Shown piece after piece: positions 33,780 through 42,369 of a DNA stretch of 64,000 nt; the stretch's first letter is position 1, and the number at the start of each line of letters is the position of its first letter. The notes beneath the pieces are model-generated. The model worked only from the letters and a program-made list of their open reading frames with translations. It did not search any database and had not been told where the DNA came from. Made by a program: the position numbers and the translations under genes. The stretch spans positions 124,001-188,000 of the forward strand of contig NZ_FMBW01000087.1 in NCBI RefSeq assembly GCF_900091725.1, in the 5' to 3' direction. This DNA comes from Streptomyces sp. DvalAA-43 (GTDB lineage Bacteria > Actinomycetota > Actinomycetes > Streptomycetales > Streptomycetaceae).

Positions 33780-35369
33780 TCAGGCAGCGGCCAGCTCCTT
33801 GCGGGCCGCGCGGCGCACCACCGCGAGCGCCGGATCGAGCGCGGGCACGGCCGCGAGGAGCTGCTTGGTGTACGGGTCGCGGGGGTTCCCGTACACCTGG
33901 TCCACCGAGCCCTCCTCGACGATCCGGCCCCGGCGCATCACGGCGACCCGGTCGCTGACCTGCCGTACGACGGCGAGGTCGTGCGCGATGAAGACCAGGG
34001 CGAGCCCCAGCTCCTGCTGGAGCTCCGCCAGCAGGGCGGTCACCTGGGCCTGGGTCGTCACATCGAGCGCCGAGACCGCCTCGTCGCAGACGATCAGCTC
34101 CGGCTCGGCGGCCAGTGCGCGGGCGATCCCGACGCGCTGGCGCTGGCCCCCGCTGAACTCGTGCGGATAGCGGTCGTAGCTCTCCGGGGCGAGCCCGACC
34201 CGGGTCAGCAGATCCCGCACCCGTGCCCTGATCGCCGTCTCGTCGCGTTCCCCGGAGGCCCGCAGCGGGTCGGCGACCGACTCACCGATCGAACGGCGCG
34301 GGTTGAGGGAGGAGACGGGGTCCTGGAAGACCATCTGCACCCGGGCATCGCGGGTGAGCCGCCCCGAGGTGGGTTCCAGCAGTCCGACGAGCATCCGCCC
34401 GAGGGTGGTCTTGCCGCTGCCGCTCTCCCCGACGACGCCGAGGGTCTCGCCGCGCCGCACGGAGAGGGAGACCCCGTCGACGGCGGCGAGGGCGGTCCTC
34501 CCCCGGCCGAACACCTGCCGGACGTCGACGGCCTCGACGAGCACCTCTCCGTCGTCTCCGTCGTCCGCCGGCTTCGCGCCCGAGGAGATCCGCGGCTCCG
34601 TCACCCGCGGCACCGCCGCCAGCAGCGCCCGGGTGTACGGCTCGCGCGGTGCCACGAGCACCTCGCCCACCGGCCCCCGTTCCACCGCCCGCCCCGACTG
34701 CATGACCAGCACCTCGTCGACCGACTCGGCCGCCACGCCCACGTCGTGCGTGACCAGCAGCAGCCCCATGCCCGTCTCGCGGCGAAGATCGTGCAGCAGG
34801 TCCAGGATCTGGGCCTGGACGGTGACGTCCAGGGCGGTCGTCGGCTCGTCGGCGATGAGCAGCTGGGGTTCGCAGGCCAGGGCCATCGCGATCAGCGCCC
34901 GCTGCCGCATCCCGCCGGAGAACTCGTGCGGCCTGGACCGGGAGCGCCGTACCGCGTCGGGGATCCCGACCCGGTCCAGCACCTCCACCGCCCGCGCCCG
35001 CGCCGCCCGCCGGGAGGCCCGGTGGTGGACCCGGTACACCTCGGCGATCTGGTCGCCCACCGCGTAGTACGGGTCCAGCGAGGAGAGCGGGTCCTGGAAG
35101 ACCATCGCGGCCTTCGCGCCGCGCAGGGCCCTCAGTTCCGCGTCGTCCGCGGCGGTCACGTCCACCCCGGCGACCCGGACCGAGCCGCTGACCTTCGCGC
35201 CGGTCCCCCGGTGCAGGCCGAGCAGGGCGTACGCCGAGGCGCTCTTGCCGGAGCCGGACTCGCCGACCACGCCGAGCGCGCCGCCGGCCTCCAGCGAGAA
35301 CGACAGCCCGTCCACCGCCCGCACCTCGCCGAACGAGACCGAGAGATCGGAGACTTCGACCAGGCTCAT
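33780..35369 (-). CDS. fused dual ATP-binding protein of peptide/nickel-type ABC importer
   Basis: 529 residues containing two complete ABC domains, equivalent to fused DppD and DppF. First domain: GESGSGKS Walker A, signature FSGGMRQR, LLIADEPTTALD. Second domain: GESGSGKTTLGRM, FSGGQRQRVGIARALA, LIVCDEAVSALD. Each is followed by an oligopeptide-transport C-terminal segment. The ATG overlaps the permease stop (ATGA), so it is translationally coupled and the last gene of the operon SBP - permease - permease - ATPase. Both sites look catalytically intact. Substrate: small peptides, nickel chelates or glutathione-like thiols; see the leader peptide. Confidence 0.93.
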   Translation of the reverse strand: MSLVEVSDLSVSFGEVRAVDGLSFSLEAGGALGVVGESGSGKSASAYALLGLHRGTGAKVSGSVRVAGVDVTAADDAELRALRGAKAAMVFQDPLSSLDPYYAVGDQIAEVYRVHHRASRRAARARAVEVLDRVGIPDAVRRSRSRPHEFSGGMRQRALIAMALACEPQLLIADEPTTALDVTVQAQILDLLHDLRRETGMGLLLVTHDVGVAAESVDEVLVMQSGRAVERGPVGEVLVAPREPYTRALLAAVPRVTEPRISSGAKPADDGDDGEVLVEAVDVRQVFGRGRTALAAVDGVSLSVRRGETLGVVGESGSGKTTLGRMLVGLLEPTSGRLTRDARVQMVFQDPVSSLNPRRSIGESVADPLRASGERDETAIRARVRDLLTRVGLAPESYDRYPHEFSGGQRQRVGIARALAAEPELIVCDEAVSALDVTTQAQVTALLAELQQELGLALVFIAHDLAVVRQVSDRVAVMRRGRIVEEGSVDQVYGNPRDPYTKQLLAAVPALDPALAVVRRAARKELAAA

Positions 35370-36355
35370 GCCAGTACCACCCGTCGGTCGGCCATCGCCT
35401 GGAGTATGTCCGCGACGGCATTGGCGAGGACCACGAAGAACCCGGTGACGAGCACCAGGCCGACCACCACCGGAAGGTCCACGTGCTTCACGGCGTCGAC
35501 GAGTTCACGGCCGACCCCCGGGATCCCGAAGAGCGATTCGGTGAGGACGGCGCCGCCGAACATCGAGCCGATGTCCAGTGCGCCGAGCGCGATCACCGGC
35601 GCCAGCGCACCGCGCAGCGCGTGCCGTCCCACGAGCGCCCGTTCGCCGACCCCGTACGCCCTGAAGGTGCGTACATGGTCCTCGGCCAGGGTCTCCAGCA
35701 TCGAGGCCCGGGTCATCCGGGCGTACGGTGCGGCGGACACCAGGGCCAGTGAGATCCAGGGCAGCAGCAGGTTCCAGGCCCACTGCTCCGGGTCCTCGGT
35801 GAGCGGTACGTAGTCCGGGAACGGCAGGATCTGGAGCGCCGTGACCAGGATGATGATCAGCAGCAGTCCGATGACGAAGACCGGGGTCGCCATGCCGGCC
35901 AGGGTGATCCAGGTGAGGACCCGCTCGGTGAGCCGGCCGCGCCGCCAGACCGAGAGCAGTCCGGTGCCGACCCCGAGCAGCATCCAGAGCACGAAGGCGC
36001 CGACCGCGAGCGAGGCGGTGGCCGGGAGCTTGGCCAGGATCAGCTCGGTGACCTGCTGGTCGCTCTGGTACGAGAGCCCCAGGCAGGGCGCCTGGCAGTG
36101 CAGCACCCCGGTCCCGGTCGAGTAGTCGCGGCCGACGAAGAGCCCCTGGAGAAAGTGCCCGTACTGCACGTACAGCGGGTCGCCCAGGTGCAGCTGTTCG
36201 CTGACCTGCGCCACCTGTGCGGGCGAGCAGCGCGGACCGCAGGCGATCTGCGCGACGTTGCCGGGGGCGACGTAGAAGGCCGCGTAGACGATGACGCTGA
36301 GGGCGAGCAGCACGAAGACCGCTCCGCCGAGGCGCCTGAGCAGGAACCACTTCAC
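35366..36355 (-). CDS. ABC importer permease, DppB-type
   Basis: 329 residues from GTG 36353-36355, overlapping the previous stop as GTGA. First TM helix WFLLRRLGGAVFVLLALSVI, large periplasmic loop, then the DppB/OppB core with the coupling-helix EAA region (ARMTRASMLETLAEDHVRTF). GALDIGSMFGGAVLTESLF and GRELVDAVKHVDLPVVVGL are typical of family members. The extracellular loop carries four cysteines (CGPRC and HCQAPC), unusual for this family and perhaps disulfide-linked. It forms the channel with the DppC-type partner. Confidence 0.92.
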   Translation of the reverse strand: MKWFLLRRLGGAVFVLLALSVIVYAAFYVAPGNVAQIACGPRCSPAQVAQVSEQLHLGDPLYVQYGHFLQGLFVGRDYSTGTGVLHCQAPCLGLSYQSDQQVTELILAKLPATASLAVGAFVLWMLLGVGTGLLSVWRRGRLTERVLTWITLAGMATPVFVIGLLLIIILVTALQILPFPDYVPLTEDPEQWAWNLLLPWISLALVSAAPYARMTRASMLETLAEDHVRTFRAYGVGERALVGRHALRGALAPVIALGALDIGSMFGGAVLTESLFGIPGVGRELVDAVKHVDLPVVVGLVLVTGFFVVLANAVADILQAMADRRVVLA

Positions 36356-37335
36356 GCGTCGGCCTCCTTCTTCCGTCCGGTGCCGATCCGCAGCCGGGAT
36401 TCGGCGCGCGGGTCGAGCGCGGTGCGTACGCCCTCGCCGAGGACGGTCAGCGCCAGCACGGTGACGAAGAGCAGCAGGGCGGGGATCAGCAGATAGGTGG
36501 GCGCCGCCTGGTACCAGGTGTCGGCGTCGCTGAGCATCTGTCCCCAGGAGGGCGTGGGCGGCTTGATGCCCACGCCGAGGAAGGACAGGGCCGCTTCGAC
36601 GACGATGTTCGCCGGGAAGAGCAGCACCGCGTAGGTGATGACGGGGGCGGCCAGGGCGGGCAGCAGTTCGCGCCTGGCGATCTGCCAGGGGCCCCAGCCG
36701 CTGAGCCGGGCGGCGGCGACGTGGTCGCGCGATTTCAGCGAGAGCGTCTGGGCCCGCACGATCTTGGACGTTCCGGACCAGCCGACCAGGCCGATGATCA
36801 CGGCGATCAGGACCGGGCGGGGGAAGCCGGTGGGAACGACGGCGAGCGCGCCGAGCGCGGTCACCATGACGGGCAGCGCGACCACGACGTCGGTGACCCG
36901 GCTGAGCGCCTGGTCGACGAAGCGGTTTCCGAGCCCGGCCGCGAGCCCGATGGAGACGCCGATGACCACCTGGAGCAGGGTGGCGGCGAGCGCGACGCCG
37001 AGCGAGACCCGGGCGCCGTACACGATGCGGGCGAACAGGTCGCGTCCGGTGAGCGGTTCGACGCCGAGCCAGTGCTCGGCGCTGATCCCGCCGAAGGAGC
37101 CGACCGGCACCCCGCCGGTGGCGGAGTCGACGAGATCCGGGTGGTACGTGGTGGGGTCCTGGCCCTCGATGCCCGCGAGCAGCGGTGCGGCGAGCGCGGC
37201 CAGGACCAGCAGGGCGACGATCGCCGCCGCCACGAGGGCCGCGCGCCGGGCGCGCAGCCGCCGCCAGAAGGGATGGGCCCCGGGGGCGGGGGCCGCGACG
37301 GCCCCCGCCTCCTCGGCCGGAGTTGCGAGTGCCAT
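36352..37335 (-). CDS. ABC importer permease, DppC-type
   Basis: 327 residues from ATG 37333-37335. OppC N-terminal TM (AALVAAAIVALLVLAALAAP), HWLGVEPLTGRDLFARIVYGAR (the 'GTD..GRD' signature variant), six TM segments and the EAA loop (SLKSRDHVAAARLSGWGPWQI). Ala/Pro-rich first 25 residues. It begins 3 nt after the SBP stop and overlaps the DppB gene, so it is part of one coupled operon. Confidence 0.92.
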   Translation of the reverse strand: MALATPAEEAGAVAAPAPGAHPFWRRLRARRAALVAAAIVALLVLAALAAPLLAGIEGQDPTTYHPDLVDSATGGVPVGSFGGISAEHWLGVEPLTGRDLFARIVYGARVSLGVALAATLLQVVIGVSIGLAAGLGNRFVDQALSRVTDVVVALPVMVTALGALAVVPTGFPRPVLIAVIIGLVGWSGTSKIVRAQTLSLKSRDHVAAARLSGWGPWQIARRELLPALAAPVITYAVLLFPANIVVEAALSFLGVGIKPPTPSWGQMLSDADTWYQAAPTYLLIPALLLFVTVLALTVLGEGVRTALDPRAESRLRIGTGRKKEADA

Positions 37336-37337
37336 GG

Positions 37338-39059
37338 CTACTTGACCGCGACCTGCGAGATGTCGAGCACACCGGTCCAGTCGCTGATCACGACGTTCTT
37401 GACGGCCTCGCCGTACAGGCGCTTGTAGACCGGGTGGAACAGCGGCACGGTCAGCGCCTGCTCACCGACCTTCTTGTCGAGCGCGCCCCAGCGCTTGGCG
37501 GCGGCCTCCAGGTCGGTCAGCTTGTTGATCTCGTCGATCTCCTTGTTGACCGCGGGGTCGTTCAGCTGGCCGGAGTTGAAGTTGTAGCCGGACCTGACGA
37601 TCTGGCGCCCGTCGAAGATGGGCGCGAAGAACGGGCCGCCGGACGGCCAGTCGGCGCCCCAGCCGCCGAGGAAGAAGCCGGGTTCGCTCTTCACGTTGTA
37701 GACCGTGTCGGAGTAGTCGTTGGACTCCAGGCCCTGGAGCTTGACGGTGATTCCGGCCTTCTTCAGCGCTTCCTGGAGGGCGGTGGCGATCTCCGGGCTG
37801 GTGGCGAAGTCCTTGTCGTTGGAGTGCGTGAGGGTGACGGTCAGCCCCTTGGGGTAGCCGGCCTCCTTCAGCAGCTCCTTGGCCTTGGCCGGGTCGCCGT
37901 TCTTCCCGGCCGGGAAGTGGTCGTACGGCGTGTGGCCGAAGGCCGCCTGGTCGGGCAGGAAGGTGGTGGCGGGCTCGGCGAGCGAGGAGCCGCCGGCCGC
38001 GTTGACCACGGAGGAGCGGTCGACGGCGTACGAGATCGCCTGGCGCACCTTCGGGTTGTCGAACGGCTTCACCTTCGGGTTGAAGGCGATGTAGTTGGTG
38101 TAGCCGAAGTGGCCGGTGCCGACGCGGGCGGCGAGCTTCTTGTCGCCGCTGACCTTGGCGAGCTCGGCCGGGCCCAGGTTGGTGTCGGTGGTGACGGCGG
38201 CGGCGTCGGCGCCCTGGGACGCGGACAGGCGCTGGTTGATGACGGCGGAGTCGAGGCCGGAGCGCACGTCGATCCGGTCGGGGTAGGCCTTGCGCTCCTC
38301 GTCGGTCGCCTCCGACCAGTGCGGGTTGCGCTCCAGGATCAGGCGCTCGCCGTCGCCCTCGTTCTTGACGACCTTGTACGGGCCCGAGGAGATCGGGTGC
38401 TCCTCGTACTTGGTGCCGGTGTCCTTGGCCTTGGGCACCGGAGTGGTCTGGGTCTGGGTGGCCAGGAAGGGGAATTCGCCCTCCGGCTTGTCGAGGTGGA
38501 AGACGATCGTCTTCGCGTCGGGCGTCTCGATCGAGTCGAGGCCCTTCTTGTCCTTGTACGGGCCCTGGTAGTCGGCGCCGCCGATCAGCCAGTCGCGCAG
38601 GTAGGGCGCACCGCCGGAGAGCTCGGCGGCGAAGGAACGCTCGATGCCGTACTTGATGTCGGCACTGGTGATCGCGGTGCCGTCCTCGTACTTCAGGCCG
38701 TCCTTGAGGGTGTACGTCCACACGGTGGCGTTCTTGCTGGGCGTGCCCAGGTCGGTCGCGAGGTCGGGGACGACCTTCGCACCGGCCGCGCCGTCCCGGT
38801 TGCGGGTGGTGAGCGTGCGGAAGACCAGGGACGGCACGTTGCCGCCGCCGGAGGTGTAGAGCCGCGCGGGGTCGAAGTCCTCCTGCGGCTTGCTGTTGAG
38901 GACGGTGAGGGTGCCGCCCTTCGCGGGCTTGCCCGCCGCGCCGGAGCCGCTGTCGCCGCCCTTGTTGTCCTTGGGCCCGCAGGCCGCGGCACCCGCGGCC
39001 ACGACGAGAACTGCGGTGGCCGCTGCCACGCGGCGCGATATGACGGACGGTTGACGCAT
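37338..39059 (-). CDS. family-5 (OppA/DppA-type) solute-binding lipoprotein
   Basis: 573 residues from ATG 39057-39059. Signal peptide with lipobox AGAAACG (Cys27), then a Gly/Asp/Lys tether. Family-5 features are present: TLTVLNSKPQEDFDPARLYT, NATVWTYTLKDGLKYEDG, SGPYKVV, FDNPKVRQAISYAVDR and the C-terminal lobe. It delivers peptides or similar ligands to the DppBC-type permeases encoded immediately downstream (3 nt). The ligand cannot be deduced. About 225 nt of leader separates it from a predicted leaderless Cys-Cys leader peptide, hinting at sulfur or cysteine control. Confidence 0.93.
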   Translation of the reverse strand: MRQPSVISRRVAAATAVLVVAAGAAACGPKDNKGGDSGSGAAGKPAKGGTLTVLNSKPQEDFDPARLYTSGGGNVPSLVFRTLTTRNRDGAAGAKVVPDLATDLGTPSKNATVWTYTLKDGLKYEDGTAITSADIKYGIERSFAAELSGGAPYLRDWLIGGADYQGPYKDKKGLDSIETPDAKTIVFHLDKPEGEFPFLATQTQTTPVPKAKDTGTKYEEHPISSGPYKVVKNEGDGERLILERNPHWSEATDEERKAYPDRIDVRSGLDSAVINQRLSASQGADAAAVTTDTNLGPAELAKVSGDKKLAARVGTGHFGYTNYIAFNPKVKPFDNPKVRQAISYAVDRSSVVNAAGGSSLAEPATTFLPDQAAFGHTPYDHFPAGKNGDPAKAKELLKEAGYPKGLTVTLTHSNDKDFATSPEIATALQEALKKAGITVKLQGLESNDYSDTVYNVKSEPGFFLGGWGADWPSGGPFFAPIFDGRQIVRSGYNFNSGQLNDPAVNKEIDEINKLTDLEAAAKRWGALDKKVGEQALTVPLFHPVYKRLYGEAVKNVVISDWTGVLDISQVAVK

Positions 39060-39234
39060 CGGAAGGTGACCTCTCGGATGTACTGCCTGGAGAAAACGGA
39101 AGGAAGAATTCCGCGCAGGCGACGACGAGAGCCGGTGCACACAGCCGGTCGGCGGGTGGGAAGGCCGACGGAAACACCGAACTGCCGCGTCTGCGGGCGG
39201 AATGCGCCCGGCGCGGCGGTCATGCGTGGCGGAC

Positions 39235-39253
39235 CCGGCCCCTCAGGGGCCGG
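39235..39253 (-). terminator. hairpin between leader peptide and SBP gene
   Basis: Arms CCGGCCCC (39235-39242) and GGGGCCGG (39246-39253) with a 3-nt loop, 30 nt after the leader-peptide stop. It lacks a U-run. Possible attenuator. Confidence 0.45.
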
Positions 39254-39283
39254 ACCGCGGGCGGACGCGCGCTCGGGCAGGCG

Positions 39284-39379
39284 TCAGCAACAGTGGATGT
39301 CGGCAACACTGTGCCCGGTCACACCGATGAGCGCCAGCTCTATGACTGCGCGATCGGGGAGGACGGGGCCGTGTGACAT
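39284..39379 (-). CDS. leader peptide ending in Cys-Cys
   Basis: 31 codons from ATG 39377-39379: begins MSHGPVLPDRAV and ends SVADIHCC before TGA. A near-consensus promoter (TTGACA - 17 nt - CATATT) ends 7 nt before the ATG, so the transcript should start at the ATG itself, i.e. be leaderless. Short leaderless ORFs with terminal cysteine codons are known in mycobacteria as cysteine-responsive attenuators in front of sulfur genes; I infer a similar role for the downstream ABC importer operon. The rest of the 39060-39546 region holds only the hairpin at 39235-39253. Confidence 0.65.
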   Translation of the reverse strand: MSHGPVLPDRAVIELALIGVTGHSVADIHCC

Positions 39380-39386
39380 GTCGAGA

Positions 39387-39415
39387 AATATGGATCACCG
39401 TCCAGGTGATGTCAA
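39387..39415 (-). promoter_or_regulatory. strong promoter with internal inverted repeat
   Basis: Minus strand: -35 TTGACA (39415-39410), 17-nt spacer, -10 CATATT (39392-39387). The spacer contains ATCACC-N5-GGTGAT, an inverted repeat placed where a repressor would block polymerase. Confidence 0.75.
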
Positions 39416-39546
39416 CGCGAATTGAGACAGCGATCTCACAATGCGGACAGTGCGTGGGCATGCGTACGCCCGTCACGCGTACATCCAGGAGGCGCGGCGC
39501 GCCCGGGAGGCGGCCCGCCCCCTCCGCGGGCCCGCCCCGTCCCGGC

Positions 39547-40902
39547 TCAACTGGGCGGATACACCCAGGCGTTGGGCCGGCACTTGATCCCGTCGATGTT
39601 CAGGGACTTGGTCTGCTGCTGCATCACCGGAGCGAGCACCCCGGGGGTGCGGCAACTCACATGGTTGTGACCCAGCCGGTGACCGACCTCATGGTTGATC
39701 AGCATCTGGCGGTAGGCGAAGAGTTTGTCCGGTCCGAAGGTCGACGACCCCTGGGCCCAGCGGTAGGCGTTGATCATCACGCGCTCGGTCGCCGCGGAGT
39801 CACAGCTGACGTTGTCCACCGTGGTGTCCAGACCCGACTTCGCGCACCATTCGCCGGTGGTCCCCGGACTGGCCAGGGTGATCACGAAATCGGGGTCGTC
39901 GGTGGAGACCCGCTCGAAGGTCATCGCCCCGTCGTGCGCCCAGCTGCGGTCGTCGTTGAGCGTTTCCTGGACGGCCCTGGCGAAGAGCGCGGCATCGAGG
40001 CCGAGCCCCTTCTCGACATCGATCCGGTAGCGGTACTTGTGCCCACGGCCCGGGGCCTTCGCCGTCCCCGGAACCGGCTCGAACTTTCCGGACGCCTTCA
40101 GCTTCGGGGCGAGCGGATAGGCCTTGGCCATCTTCTGGGCGTACGAGAGCGGCTTGACCCGCACCGGCTCCGGGGTCGGCCGGTCGTCCGAGCGGGAGGC
40201 ACCGTCCGGGCCCCGCCCGTCGACGCCCGAGGGCTGCGCGGCGGTGCTCGCGCCGCCGTTGTCCTGGGCGACCTGCCCGGCCACGACCACCGCGAGCACG
40301 GTGGTCACCGCGGCGGCCGCGATCCCGGTGAAGGTACGTCCCTTGAGACCCTTGCCGTCCTTGCCGTCCTTGCCGTCCTTGCCGTCCTTGGCCGTCGGGC
40401 CATCGGCATCACCGGGCGTCCGCTCGTCCCGGTCGGCAACGGGGGTGTGCGGCTCGGCGGGGCGGGCCGGCGGGACGGAGGGCCCACCCGGAGCGGACGG
40501 AGCGGACGGAGCGGACGGAGCGGACGGAGCGGACGGAGCATCGAAGGCTTCGACGAACTCGCGCCGCGGCCCCGGTATCAGCGGCCGGGTACCGGTCGGC
40601 TCCTGCGGTCCGGGCGGTGTCTGCCGCGCCCCGGGCCTGCGGTCGTCGGCCCGGAGGCGCTGCTGGGGGCCGGTCCCCCAGCCGCCGCCGGGTTCGCGCT
40701 GCTCGGGGTGGCCGCCGCGGACGTGTCCGCTCTGCTGGAACGGGGCGTGCCCTTCGGGTCCGTCCGGCGCGTCCGCCGCTCTGCGCCGCCGCCCGGTGCC
40801 GGGGCCCGGTGAACGGGCGCCCTCGCGGTCGCCGCCCGCGGCGGCGGGGGTCTCGATGTCGGGCCCCGAGGGTTTGGGCCCCTTTCGGCTGTGTCGTCCC
40901 AC
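39547..40902 (-). CDS. DUF3152 membrane-anchored zincin-like protein
   Basis: 451 residues from GTG 40900-40902, which lies 8 nt after the upstream hydrolase stop. A long hydrophilic N-terminus is followed by one TM helix (about 191-211) and an extracellular domain ending with HEVGHRLGHNH, the HExxHxxGxxH zinc site of metzincins, with cysteine pairs nearby (WCAK, SC, SCR, KC) for disulfides. The N-terminus includes (Ser-Ala-Pro)5 and (Lys-Asp-Gly)4 runs from two 9-bp DNA repeats. Type II topology with the C-terminus outside is predicted. The family is common in actinobacteria, including Rv3207c, but its substrate is unknown to me. Confidence 0.85.
   Translation of the reverse strand: MGRHSRKGPKPSGPDIETPAAAGGDREGARSPGPGTGRRRRAADAPDGPEGHAPFQQSGHVRGGHPEQREPGGGWGTGPQQRLRADDRRPGARQTPPGPQEPTGTRPLIPGPRREFVEAFDAPSAPSAPSAPSAPSAPGGPSVPPARPAEPHTPVADRDERTPGDADGPTAKDGKDGKDGKDGKGLKGRTFTGIAAAAVTTVLAVVVAGQVAQDNGGASTAAQPSGVDGRGPDGASRSDDRPTPEPVRVKPLSYAQKMAKAYPLAPKLKASGKFEPVPGTAKAPGRGHKYRYRIDVEKGLGLDAALFARAVQETLNDDRSWAHDGAMTFERVSTDDPDFVITLASPGTTGEWCAKSGLDTTVDNVSCDSAATERVMINAYRWAQGSSTFGPDKLFAYRQMLINHEVGHRLGHNHVSCRTPGVLAPVMQQQTKSLNIDGIKCRPNAWVYPPS
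40351..40386. repeat. 9-bp minisatellite, 4 copies
   Basis: CTTGCCGTC repeated four times perfectly; encodes (Lys-Asp-Gly)4 just before the TM helix of the DUF3152 protein. Confidence 0.9.
40491..40535. repeat. 9-bp minisatellite, 5 copies
   Basis: GAGCGGACG repeated five times perfectly; encodes (Ser-Ala-Pro)5 in the cytosolic part of the DUF3152 protein. Confidence 0.9.
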
Positions 40903-40910
40903 GCCCCGGA

Positions 40911-41876
40911 TCAGCTCCCGCCGCGTTCGTCGAGCAGTTCCCGGAAGGCCTGGGCGACCGCCTCCGGATACTCCATCATCGCCACGTGCCCCGCGTCGGG
41001 CAGGGTCAGCAGCCGCGCGTCGCGGAAGGCAGCGGACGCCTTGCGCGCCATGCGGTACGAGACGAGCTGGTCCCGTCCCCCGTACACGAGCTGGGTCGGA
41101 GCGAGCACCCGCTCGGCCTGGCGCCACAGTCCGTGCTGACCGCCGAGCGTGTACGCATCGACAATGCCACGTGCCGAGCGCGCCATCGCATCCCAGAAGT
41201 ACGGCAGCTCCATCCGGCGTTCCATTTCGGCCACCGCCGCGCGGAAGCCCGATGCGGAGACGCGCGCCGGATCGCCGTAGCAGAGTGCCATCACTCCACG
41301 GGTGCGGTCCTCCGCGGACCAGTCCCTGGTCATCCGGGCGAACAGGCCCGCGACACCGGGCACGGCGAGCAGCCCGGTCGGCATGGCGGAGCGCTGCACC
41401 CGGATCTCGGGGAGCGCGGGCGAGACGAGGGTGAGGGTGCGCACCAGGTCGGGACGGACCGCGGCGACCCGGGTGGCCACGGCACCGCCGAGCGAATTGC
41501 CGAACAGGTGTACCGGTCCCCGCTCCCCCGCATCGAGGAACCGGATCACCGCGCGGGCGTGCCCGGTGACCGAATAGTTTCCGTCGTCCGGCGGAGGCGA
41601 GTCACCGAAGCCGGGGAGATCGACCGCCTCGCCCTCCACCACGTCCTGGAGCAGCGGCATCAGCGCCGACCAGTTCTGCGAGGAGCCGCCGAGCCCGTGC
41701 ACGTAGAGCGCGGGCGGCAGCCCGGTCCGCTCCGGCGGCCGGGACCGGACGGTCAGCGTCAGTCCGGGCAGCGCGACGGAGCGCAGCTCCTCCCCTTCCG
41801 CGGCCCCGACGGCGCTCACCGCCGGGGACACCGCGGCGGCGACGGCACGGACTCCCGGCAGTTCGGTCGAAGACAT
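40911..41876 (-). CDS. alpha/beta-fold hydrolase
   Basis: 321 residues from ATG 41874-41876. HGLGGSSQNW oxyanion loop, nucleophile elbow GNSLGG (Ser128), VYGGRDQLV with the acid and PDAGHVAMMEYP with the His. The catalytic triad is complete and the cap domain is helical, as in C-C hydrolases, epoxide hydrolases or esterases; the substrate is unknown. There is no signal peptide. The DUF3152 gene follows after 8 nt, so they are co-transcribed. TAACAT 6 nt before the ATG predicts a leaderless mRNA. Confidence 0.88.
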   Translation of the reverse strand: MSSTELPGVRAVAAAVSPAVSAVGAAEGEELRSVALPGLTLTVRSRPPERTGLPPALYVHGLGGSSQNWSALMPLLQDVVEGEAVDLPGFGDSPPPDDGNYSVTGHARAVIRFLDAGERGPVHLFGNSLGGAVATRVAAVRPDLVRTLTLVSPALPEIRVQRSAMPTGLLAVPGVAGLFARMTRDWSAEDRTRGVMALCYGDPARVSASGFRAAVAEMERRMELPYFWDAMARSARGIVDAYTLGGQHGLWRQAERVLAPTQLVYGGRDQLVSYRMARKASAAFRDARLLTLPDAGHVAMMEYPEAVAQAFRELLDERGGS

Positions 41877-41882
41877 GCGGCA

Positions 41883-41888
41883 ATGTTA
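41883..41888 (-). promoter_or_regulatory. -10 element of leaderless hydrolase gene
   Basis: TAACAT on the minus strand 6 nt before the ATG; no Shine-Dalgarno. Confidence 0.5.
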
Positions 41889-41985
41889 CGAGACGATCAC
41901 ACCCCGGTTCATGTGTTCGCCGTCACAGACCGCGTAGCGGCCCGCTGGCGCAGCTCCTACGCTCGAAGCAAGGAAGGGAGTCACC

Positions 41986-42201
41986 ATGACGGTCGACCCC
42001 AGTGACCCGGAGACCTTCGAGGACATCCAGCCGGACGAGCCGGACCAGGAGACGCCCCGGGCGGACGCCGCCGAGCAGCGGACCGATCTCCAGCAGCGGC
42101 ACGACGAACCGCTCACGGACCGCGACCGGGACAGCGCCGACGAGGCCGATGCGGCGGAACAGGCCCGCGTCGTGACACAGGATGAGGATGATTACCGCTG
42201 A
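41986..42201 (+). CDS. small acidic protein of unknown function
   Basis: 71 residues from ATG 41986, with GGAAGGGAG in the 15 nt upstream. Very rich in Asp, Glu and Gln (PSDPETFEDIQPDEPDQE), no cysteine, no hydrophobic core, so probably disordered. Diverges from the hydrolase gene and precedes the TetR gene by 168 bp. I recognise it only as a recurrent Streptomyces hypothetical. The 168-bp gap is A/T-richer than average and probably contains the TetR promoter. Confidence 0.7.
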   Translation: MTVDPSDPETFEDIQPDEPDQETPRADAAEQRTDLQQRHDEPLTDRDRDSADEADAAEQARVVTQDEDDYR

Positions 42202-42369
42202 TACAAACTGCTTTGTCCTGGTGGCCGCGGAATCTGTGGCTACCGCAGCCGTCCGGTCCATGAAATTCTGCGTCCGCGCCGCGCACTCCCGGGTTACCCA
42301 AAAGTACGATGGCTGTACGGCGCAGCGTGCACGGAAAGGCTGTGTTCGATCACAAATTTGGGAGGCGGC

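Noticed and set aside
39243..39476. 77-codon minus-strand ORF upstream of the ABC operon
   Set aside because: Different frame from the Cys-Cys leader peptide, Arg/His/Pro-rich, starts upstream of the promoter.
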